Source: Mixophyes australis
Taxonomy: Eukaryota > Chordata > Amphibia > Anura > Limnodynastidae
DNA length: 64,000 nt
Reading direction: 5' to 3'
NCBI GenBank assembly: GCA_036250195.1
Contig: JAVHZZ010000008.1
Coordinates: 16,845,934-16,909,933, forward strand
The notes beneath the pieces are model-generated. The model was not told the origin of the DNA and did no database searches. It saw nothing but the letters and a program-made list of their open reading frames with translations. This document shows positions 56,086-64,000 of this stretch, one piece after another. The position numbers were made by a program, and so were the translations under genes. Position 1 is the stretch's first letter. Every line of letters begins with the position of its first letter.

Positions 56086-56610
56086 ACTTCACTTCAATAA
56101 TGACAGTAAATTTTCTGTGTTGCAAATGCCTCTTTTTCACACAGCTATCATAGCATGTATGTTCAAAGTATTTAAATAAAGTTTAATTTAATTTAGACAC
56201 TAGTTTGTCTTATAAATGCCTGTTTCTTCACTCAAATAAATACCATATTAGGGGGTAAATGTATTAATGTCCGGATTCTTCAGCTCTGGCGTGTTCAGCG
56301 TCTTCTGCGTAAATTTAATCGCCGAAGACGCTGAACACGCCAGAGTTGAAGAATCCGGACATTAATACATTTACCCCTTGGTGTGGTTCAAATTCTTGTA
56401 ATATATTTTAATTTAATTGCACCGATTGGTTCTTTGCCTTATAAATATCCCTTAATCAAATATAAACTGCCGTAGTTTTGATTAAAACTCTTACTGAGTT
56501 CTAACACGCCTTAAAGGGTCTCTCCTATAAATGCTTATTTTTCATTTCAAATGAATACTTATGAACTAGTAGGTATGGTTAAAATATTTTAATAAAATCA
56601 TTGTGCTCAG
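56086..56610. repeat. degenerate tandem repeat, unit roughly 100-130 bp
   Basis: Diverged copies of TATAAATGCCTGTTTCTTCA, AAATAAATACC and GGTATGGTTAAAATATTTTA recur at about 56120, 56210, 56440 and 56530, one split by the hairpin at 56252. Unit length uncertain. Confidence 0.5.
56252..56377. mobile_element. near-perfect hairpin MITE, 54 bp arms
   Basis: GGGGTAAATGTATTAATGTC, CGGATTCTTC and GGCGTGTTCAGCGTCTTC fold exactly onto the right half with one mismatch in 54 positions, around an 18 bp loop (56306-56323). Only hairpin of this quality in the window, so recent or recently copied. Flanks TTA and TTG. Confidence 0.85.
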
Positions 56611-57430
56611 TGTTATTAAAATACTACTCAGTAAGTAATCATCTAACTAATCTTACAAAATAAGTGCAAATTTAAAACCAGAAAAACAAAACAACCCCCC
56701 ACCCCAGCTCTTATTCACATTAGTCACACTAGAGAGATAGAAAGAGGACTCTGGGGATGGAGAAAAGTAGCTGGAGGGGAAAATCTTGTAGAAAATGCAG
56801 GTTTAACCGACAGAACAGTGACTCCATTTGTGGATTTACAGAATTCCAAATTTGTAAATCAAGCAGGTATCAGATTTCGAAAAGTTCTCTCAACTCACCT
56901 GGGTACTATAAAGATTTGATCTTAATGAGATTGTGCTTTGATTGGAGAAAAAATAGGCAAAGAACTATATCTGTTTGAAAATAAAGAGGGGTGCGGATAC
57001 TTTCAGCATTTTACATGTTTTCTCGTATATCTAGTTTTATGTTGTTTTAGACAGTCTAGGAAAATATTTTAGGTGCTATGACCTTAAGGAATACAAGTCA
57101 CATTAATTAACTCAGCATTTTGCAGAAACTGACACCTGTGAGATGTAGCACATTTTCAACAATTCATCTATTTGTGTATCATTTTCTTATATGGAATGCT
57201 GACAAAGAGCTAACAATTGGAAGATGTATATTTGGCTTCCAATAAATAATCTGCATTTTGGTTTAACTGCTCTTAACCCCCCCCTCAAAAAAACAAGCAA
57301 ATTAATGGTTGCCTTGCTGTTTTATGGTGGTACAGAGCGGTGGTCGACGTGGAAATTAGAAGTGGTGGAATGGAAAATGTAAGTGATTGATAGTTTTACA
57401 GTGAAGGCAGTAGGTGAAGGGACGGTAGGG
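56611..57430. other. single-copy DNA, nothing recognised
   Basis: A 73-residue frame (56757-56978) has no recognised domain. Confidence 0.4.
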
Positions 57431-57495
57431 CATCATCATCATCAACATTTATTTATATAGCGCCAGCAAATTCCGTAGCGCTTTACAATTGGGAT
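57431..57495 (-). mobile_element. L2-type tail fragment
   Basis: Minus strand: CAATTGTAAAGCGCTACGGA, TTTGCTGGCGCTATATAAAT, then ATG repeats. Only the last 65 bp of the LINE. Confidence 0.85.
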
Positions 57496-58490
57496 ACCAC
57501 CGTATACCAGCCCACTTCGACCAACGGTGGTACATGAAGCTTTGATTGATTCCAGTGTCTATACCCCACTTCATGTCACCATACACGCATTTGAGATGCA
57601 CAACTATGTGTTCAATGTAGAGGAAAGCAGGAGACAGGACAGATGTAGTGGGCATTTGTCTTAGTTCTAGTAGCTGGTTCCTGGTGCCATCACACACATG
57701 ACATGCAACTTAATGGGTTTGTCAACCCACCTTCAAGTGCTATGGACTGTCCTGAAGAAGTTTGCAAGACAGGGGAGTGTTTAGTACCAGAGTGGATGCG
57801 AGATACATTTTGTCAGCTATTACCACTTGATACATGGGATCTGTACAACCCCTCAGGCTGCACTCCCACCTAGGTAAAAGATTTTACCTAGATGCCTCTC
57901 CCCCTAGCCGTAGCCTTTGGAAAAATGGCTGCATGAAGTACAGAACCAGCAAACCGATTCCATGCGCAAAGTAAAATTGGTGGCACCGATGGGGTTGTGA
58001 GCGGAAGGACTTATTACGACTTGTGATTAGTCCATCCATTCACAACCCCTCCGCCCCCTCCTGGTTTTCAGCTTCGGCTGTACAAGGATGGAAGAACACT
58101 GGGAAAAAAGGGCTGAATGGAGCAGCCCAGGGGCTCTGCTAGGAGGAGGGGTTCTGTAAAACTTTCTGAGTTTAAATAAAGAACAAGAGGCTGGAGAACT
58201 GTGAGAACATGTCTTTACTGTGAGGTATATATGGAGAACTAAAGATGGCTGCCAGGTATTTCCTGTCAGCCAGCACTTCCTGAATAGTAAGCGGATGGCA
58301 GTGATGTCACTTCCGTCAACCACACATAGCATATATCTACAGGTTCCTTAGTAAAATCTTTAACCAAGTGATACTGTGGTACTTCTTTCTACCCAGACCC
58401 TAGAATTTGAAATGGTCCAGCTTCCCCATGTTATCCTATAGTATAGGGTCTACTTCTGTGATAAGTTGCAGTTGAAGTTGTTTTCACTGG
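57496..58490. other. unclassified DNA, partly GC-richer
   Basis: No gene or named repeat. A short inverse (GTGGTA... and ACCACCGT) flanks the L2 tail. 58040-58330 is GC-richer but shows no domain in any frame. Confidence 0.35.
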
Positions 58491-58830
58491 TTTCTACTAT
58501 TTATCAATAGGGCAACTGCCTCAGTCACTATTCTCTAGTGAATTGCTATGGTGCATTCTGAAGAGTACTTTTTCAGGTCACAAAATGGCTGCCATCACGT
58601 CATGCCTCAGTGATGTTCTTTCAATAATCCACTATTTATCAACAGGGCAACTGCCTCAGTCACTATTCTATACTGAATTGATAAGCAGCATTCTGAAGAA
58701 AACTGCTTTAGCCAATAAAAAGTCAGACTCCCCTCACTAGTTAGTGCCTTGAGAACTGATAAGGTTGTCTTCTCATGAATTACTTTGGTTCAGCTCACAA
58801 AATGGCTACCTCCACTGTACCTCTCAGTGA
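58491..58830 (+). repeat. diverged tandem duplication
   Basis: ACTATTTATCAATAGGGCAA (58496) recurs as ACTATTTATCAACAGGGCAA (58630); both continue CTGCCTCAGTCACTATTCT, CAGCATTCTGAAGA-like and CACAAAATGGCTGCC / CACAAAATGGCTACC, GTGATG. The second copy has about 60 bp extra in the middle. Confidence 0.8.
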
Positions 58831-59877
58831 TGCCATGAGTTCCTAGGGAATTATAATTAGTACTTTAGAGATTATTCATTCAGAGCAGTACAAGCTTGAA
58901 ATGCAGCCCAGCTTTCATGTTAAAACTTAAAATATGTCAGCTATGGGAAAGTCTGAGTGGACAACAGAAAATGAATTGAGCGCCGGTGATGGATCAGAGA
59001 CATGTTCCACAAACTGACTATGTAACATGCTGGACTCCCTGATGTATAAAGCTGTGTTGTATAGGAGCCTGATTTGATAGTTAATGAGGTGTCAAATATT
59101 GCAGATGAGTGAGCAGTGAAAATATCTGGCATTGAGAGCACAGAGCCCGGTGGTCTGTCATCGGAGAAAGCAACTTGGAAGAAAACTTTTCCTAAAGTTG
59201 GAAGCGCATACAATTCTTTTTCTTATTCCGCCCCAAATTGCTTGCAGTACTTTGATGAGCAGATTCCTGGCCATGTGTTTGTGGTAAATATAGTACTTGA
59301 ACTGAAGACCAAAAAAAAAATAACACTGCGACCTTGAAAATAAAAACACCAGACTAGATGCTCAAATTGTTCTTCATCTACTGTCATACTTCATGTTCCC
59401 ATTTCTCTGTGTACAAAAATCATTTCCTCAGTTGACTACATGTCATTGTAAATTGGAATGTTTGTATCACTAGAAAAGTAATTTTAGCTACACATCCAGC
59501 TATTACTTGAAGCAAAGGAGAAATCACTGTATATGTTCTTATCAATAAATAAAAGAGCAGAATACAGAACTGTTATTGAAGTCCAATTAAAATAACCGCT
59601 TTTTTGTAGCCCAAGAGAGCATGAAGACGCGGCTAAAGATATTGTCACTTGCAGGCATCCAAATCTGGCACCAACAGACTTATTTAATGAACGCAAGTGT
59701 TGTAACCAGTAGCGACAATGAGATAACGGGGTCATTTGCAACAAGCGATCAGGACACGGTGTACAACCTGCTTGTGCGTGTTTGGGATTATTATAAATGT
59801 TTATTTATTAAACGTCACTAGTTAGGCGGCTAGAAAGATTTTGGAATGTGTGTGTGTGTGGGTGGGGGGGGGGGGGG
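58831..59877. other. single-copy DNA, possible conserved segment
   Basis: No repeat or gene recognised; 59480-59820 is unique-looking. GT and G runs at 59848-59877. Confidence 0.35.
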
Positions 59878-59995
59878 CACTCAAATACGGGAAGAACATA
59901 CAAACCCCACACAGATAAGGCCCTGGTCAGGAATCAAACACATGACTCCAGCGCTGTGAGGTATGAATTTTAACCACTGAGCCACCAAGCTGCCC
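59878..59995 (-). mobile_element. SINE copy 14, head half only
   Basis: ACGGGAAGAACATACAAACC to GCCACCAAGCTGCCC: head and part of body on the minus strand; the tail half is missing. Confidence 0.85.
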
Positions 59996-60000
59996 AGCAG

Positions 60001-60042
60001 TTTTTCTCTACCAACATAACCTCTATGTTGGTAGACAGAAAA
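60001..60042. repeat. short inverted repeat
   Basis: TTTTTCTCTACCAACATA pairs with TATGTTGGTAGACAGAAAAA, two bases of slip, between the SINE head and the hAT end. Could be a remnant of a small MITE or a template-slip product. Confidence 0.7.
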
Positions 60043-60054
60043 AATTACTCGACT

Positions 60055-60169
60055 CAGCAGCCTATTTTAAAGGGGAAAAAAAATGCAGGTGACCCAGCCC
60101 AAGGTAGTTGACTATGAGACCGGCCTGGTGGGCTAGTGCCCCCCTGCCACCCAGCCCAGCCTGCCCCTG
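60055..60169 (+). mobile_element. hAT MITE right half
   Basis: GCAGCCTATTTTAAAGGGG to CAGCCCAGCCTGCCCCTG; same family as 39149-39622. Left end not found. Confidence 0.65.
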
Positions 60170-60335
60170 AAGAAGGATGCTAGCTTTGCAGTCACAGAGA
60201 GTTCAACTTTGAAATTGGTGGATCATGGCTGGCTGACTGACACATTGTTTGCACCCATGAGTACTGCTAATGTGAGACGTGTCACAGAGCTTTTTTGGCG
60301 CTTCTATAGGCTAAATTTTTATACACAGAAGATGT

Positions 60336-60377
60336 GGGCAGCACGGTGGCTAAGTGGTTAGCACTTCTGCCTCACAC
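60336..60377 (+). mobile_element. SINE copy 15, first 42 bp only
   Basis: GGGCAGCACGGTGGC, TAAGTGGTTAGCACTTCTGC, CTCACA, then unrelated DNA. A head-only fragment, unlike the 5' truncations that retrotransposition leaves. Confidence 0.85.
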
Positions 60378-61507
60378 GCATTTTTCACATTGGGCTTCGC
60401 ATAATTGCCTGCAAAAGTTTAATCTGCTCAGTGCAGGCTAACTTAAGAAAAGCAAATATCTAGTTGGTTCCTATAGTTTGTTGGCAGCTGTACCGTGGCT
60501 CATTTTTAACATTGATTTATTTTTTATTGTATTTGATTTATAACTATTTATTTAATATATACTTGGACTGTTTCTCTTTTATTTCTGTCGATTGTAACTT
60601 TAGGCCATGTGCGTGCATTGATAGCAGCAACTATGACCGTGATGAGTGTAGCTAGGTCCCCCCGGCCCGGGGTCTTTTGATAATCTACCAACGTCCCAGC
60701 CGCCTGCAAATCTGCTACCAGAGAAATGACTCTATACAGCACGCAGCAGCCGTACGTGGGATATTTATTGCAGTCGGCACTTTGTGACAAGCTATCGTTG
60801 TTTGTGCCGGCTATATTAAGGTATATTGCACTTTAGTGCTTTCTAATCCTTTGGGGGATATTCTTTGAGCAATCTGGCCCCCTTAGATACAAGGTTTTCA
60901 TTTACTACTTCTAGATGATTGAGAACATGTTGGGAATAATGATCTCAATCCTTTTTCTAAGGCCTTGCAATATCCGTGAGCACAGCCTGCACTACCGAAG
61001 GTATTTGTATTAATAAAATAAGCCTTGCACATTATTTTATACATCTGATATACGGGGTCATCTCTAGTCTGAACAGTAGAATTGTGAGGCACTCAGACAT
61101 GCTGCGGTTGTATTAGGAACACAACATTGTAGAGATTTTGAACAAGTGGGTTTTTTTGCATTTTTTTTTTTAGAAATTGCAAAGCGCAAATTGCAAATTT
61201 AGAAAGAACATTAGATATCACAAAGTATATCAAATCCTTCCAGGTTACCTTCAACCGTTGCAAAGGATTACTACACCCAAATCTTAAAAATTGAGTTTTG
61301 GGTGGCGTTCAAGGAGTTAAGAGAAAACTTGATCTGTTTCAAAGGTGTTTCTGGTCCCACCAGGATGCACCAGTGCATCATAGTAAGATTTACGTAGGGG
61401 TCCTCCGACGCCATTCTGATAAATCCGTTTTTCTCTCAGCAGAGTAAAGCTCTGGGCCCCCTAACCACCGTACCCTTTATAGTTCCGCCCATGGGTTAGA
61501 TGCCCCT
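60378..61507. other. single-copy DNA, nothing recognised
   Basis: No gene or repeat family seen. Confidence 0.4.
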
Positions 61508-62108
61508 TTCTTGTCTCTGCTTACCCTCTTTCAGACAGGTAGATGTCCCTCAATAGTGAACTTCTAACTCATGAGATGTTCATGGTGGAGGGACAACGAC
61601 ATCCGAACAATTTATTTATGGAATTGCACCCTCAATCCAAAAACCTGTTATCCAGAAATACCAGCAAGGTAAAAATTAAATAATTGTTGATACTCAGTGA
61701 TGATAAACCGACAGACGTCATCACTAAGTGGCTTCTTATTGGTCACTGTGAGGAGCACTGCTACACAAATTTAAAGGATGTCTACCTCTGTGGACTTTTT
61801 TGTTTGTTGACCAATATCTCTCTCTCCACCACAGTGCATCTATATTGTACCTAGCATAGGCAAACCGAGGGGGCTTTTATAGTGCCTGGAAAACCCCCTT
61901 CAAGCCTGGGGCACTGTATAATTGAGGTGGCTGGACCCTGCTCCCGCTTCACACGGCTCTGCTTGAAGAGGGAGAGCTGCCTGCACCTAACAGTAGTCCA
62001 CGCAGCATTTCTTGTCTCTGCTTACCCTCTTTCAGACAGGTAGATGTCCCTCAACAGTGAACGTCTAACTCATGAGAAGTTCATGGTGGAGGGACAACGA
62101 CATCCGGA
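61508..62108 (+). repeat. A-B-A' templated duplication
   Basis: A (61508-61607) recurs as A' (62008-62108) with about four differences. Between them B (61607-62009) is a copy of 63208-63609 with about seven differences. B stops inside a MITE, so it did not move as a transposon. Confidence 0.9.
61855..62009 (+). mobile_element. truncated 5 bp-TSD MITE within B
   Basis: CATAGGCAAACCGAGGG to CCACGCAGCATT; the right half is missing because the duplication ends here. Parent copy is at 63456. Confidence 0.9.
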
Positions 62109-62535
62109 CAACCCGTGCGGTAAGAGTACCATTACGTCCTTGGCGGATGCAGTGACCAGCAGAGCCTAGTCAAGAAGGACGTCACTGTCTATCTTAACTC
62201 ATGAAACCTCACTCAAAACTAGATTTGTGACTAGTTGTGGACATTGTCTTTATTCCTGTATACATTTGGAATAATACTTAGCAAATTGTTCAAAAGATAC
62301 ATATCCTGTGTAGCTTGATCGGAAACAAAATCAATTTGGGATGACTATTGCACTCATTGATTTTGTGCGGTATCTTGGGATAACTAATGCTCTATATTCA
62401 TGTAGCTTTGCAACGAAATACTTGTATGCATTGTTTTGATATTCTGCCAATGATATATTTTCACTGTCTACCTACACACAATATCTGTATTTCATTGTAA
62501 AAAAACAAAACCCATACAGTACATAAAATATTCAT
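62109..62535. other. single-copy DNA, nothing recognised
   Basis: No gene or repeat family seen. Confidence 0.4.
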
Positions 62536-63200
62536 TGGCAGGATAAGCTCCACATATGGCATTGCAAATGAACAAGTCACTAAATTACTATTCCCTGCGC
62601 TGACTTGTGTCTGCCTGTGTATCGAGGATGTTCTGTTAATTAATTGCAATATTAAAAGATCGTGTGGAAAAAGTCCAAGTTGTGCTTTGTTTGATGTCTC
62701 TCTTCAGCCGCCCATTAGATGATAATGTGCCTGACAGTGATAGAGGAAAGAGATAATGCTGATGTAACCACCTAGCTGACCGCTCAACTAGGCTTTAAGT
62801 ATCTTCTTAAGTCACAACAGTACATTTTGGCTTTTCAAGCTTTTTAAATGGTATTATTGCACAGATTTGTAGGAGTGAAACGGCTTTGTAGTTTATCAAA
62901 CAAGAGAATAAGTAAAACAGATTGCTTGACGGTTGCATGCATCTTAAGCCTGCAGAGTGCAGCTGGCTGTCCTGCGTGGCCTTTGAAATTATATGGAAAT
63001 AAAGTTCATTATTCATTTTTTCAACAGATGCCAAGGAGTTTTTCAGTTTGTTAAAAGTCATATAATTATTTTAATCGGAAACATTCTATTAAGATTAGTT
63101 TCAAGTTCATTCCCTACCCGACTTTTTTTTACTTTTGCATCGTTATCAATTTTTAAATGAGAGTTGCGCAATTATTTCATCGGGAGTTCTAGGTGCCCAA
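62536..63200. other. candidate conserved non-coding block
   Basis: No repeat. Unique, balanced sequence (GCCCATTAGATGATAATGTG, GACGGTTGCATGCATCTTAA, GCCTTTGAAATTATATGG) with the texture of a conserved enhancer. Inference only. Confidence 0.4.
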
Positions 63201-63207
63201 ACTTCAC

Positions 63208-63609
63208 ACAATTTATTTATGGAATTGCACCCTTAATCCAAAAACCTGTTATCCATAAATACCAGCAAGGTAAAAATTAAATAATTGTTGATACTCAGTG
63301 ATGATAAACCAACAGACGTCATCACTAAGTGGCTTCTTATTGGTCACTGTGAGGAGCACTGCTACACAAATTTAAAGGATGTCTACCTCTGTGGACTTTT
63401 TTGTTTGTTGACCAATATCTCTCTCTCCACCACAGTGCATCTATATTGTACCTAGCATAGGCAAACCGAGGGGGCTTTTCTAGTGCCTGGAAACCCCCTT
63501 CAAGCCTGGGGCACTGTATAATTGAGGTGGCTGGACCCTGCTCCCGCTTCATACGGCTCTGCTTGAAGAGGGAGAGCTGCGTGCACCTAACAGTAGTCCA
63601 CGCAGCATT
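63208..63609 (+). repeat. B', source of the copy at 61607
   Basis: 402 bp nearly identical to 61607-62009 at an offset of about 1601. It joins single-copy DNA to the left part of the MITE at 63456, which is intact here, so this is the ancestral arrangement. Confidence 0.9.
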
Positions 63610-63754
63610 GCCCATGTGTATTATAGGGATAGGAAGAGTTGGAGAGCAGCCCAAGCACTGTCTAATATTATAGCCATGAACCCATGCATGCTGGTCACGC
63701 CCACTGGTGGCATGGTGTGGAAACCCCCCTCTTCAAATCCTATGTTTGCCCCTG
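63456..63754 (+). mobile_element. 5 bp-TSD MITE, hAT5-like, copy 4 (exact TSD)
   Basis: 299 bp, CATAGGCAAACCGAGG to TGTTTGCCCCTG, flanked by CCTAG at 63451-63455 and 63755-63759. Confidence 0.88.
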
Positions 63755-63767
63755 CCTAGAGCATAGT

Positions 63768-64000
63768 TACCTACTCTCCCAGATTTTTGGGAGCTCCCCC
63801 TGACTCCCGGGAGAGCCGGACAACCTCTCGAATCCTGTCCGCTTCGTTGGTGAAGTGAGTGGGGGCGGGGCTAATCATGTTATCCTTGCCCGGCCCTCTT
63901 CTATAATAGGCCTAAATTGGTATTGTATAGCAGGGGGCAGGGCCTAATGGCTTAACCAGCGTGGCTACGCCCCCAAAACACGGCCAAGTTTAGAGATCTC
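63768..64000. mobile_element. CATACTTGCC-family MITE, runs off window
   Basis: CATAGTTACCTACTCTCCCA, TCCCGGGAGAGCCGG and GGGGGCGGGGCTAATCA follow the family order. The right end is beyond the window. Confidence 0.6.

Noticed and set aside
63337..63654. 105-residue minus-strand frame, similar to one at 55039-55263
   Set aside because: The similarity is the shared hAT5-like MITE, not a gene family.

Overview
The window reads as intergenic chromosomal DNA of a frog or toad (Anura), not a gene-bearing locus. The pointers are a tRNA-headed SINE with an L2-type LINE tail, the L2-type LINE itself, Kolobok/T2-like, hAT and Harbinger-like MITEs, Helitrons, a Tc1 fossil and gypsy-type solo LTRs, in AT-rich DNA with many CA, TA and ATC simple repeats. 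I assign it to Anura from memory of repeat style; the species cannot be named. No host exon, tRNA, rRNA or CRISPR array is supported. The longest open frames are translations of minisatellites, SINEs or MITEs.

Layout. 1-4312: mostly single-copy DNA, a hAT-like MITE (1339-1607) and a 143-148 bp minisatellite (3326-3690). 4321-7064: one 2.74 kb hAT-type element with an exact 8 bp target duplication and three internal minisatellites. 7.3-18 kb: MITEs, four SINEs, a solo LTR (13334-14147), stacked L2 tails and a Helitron (16566-17565) holding a SINE. 18-34 kb: MITEs and SINEs between long repeat-poor blocks (18.6-19.6, 22.7-23.5, 32.2-33.1 kb) that look like conserved non-coding DNA, plus an unclassified GC-richer block at 26.4-28.2 kb. 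34.6-39.6 kb: four nested insertions: a 5 bp-TSD MITE in a T2 element, an LTR in a SINE, a hAT MITE in an L2 3' UTR, and a SINE in a hAT MITE. 39.9-52.7 kb: repeated copies of a 3 bp-TSD MITE and of a foldback MITE carrying RFX-type X-boxes, a second minisatellite-bearing element, a possible solo LTR and a Harbinger-like MITE. 53.7-64 kb: a Helitron carrying a CTCF consensus, a Tc1 transposase fossil, a near-perfect 126 bp hairpin, and a two-junction templated duplication at 61.5-63.6 kb.

No operon or pathway is present. The interest lies in mobile DNA: insertion order can be read from nesting and target duplications, and several families carry strong matches to RFX, BANP/Kaiso and CTCF sites. 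All boundaries were read by eye and may be off by a few bases where no target duplication is quoted.
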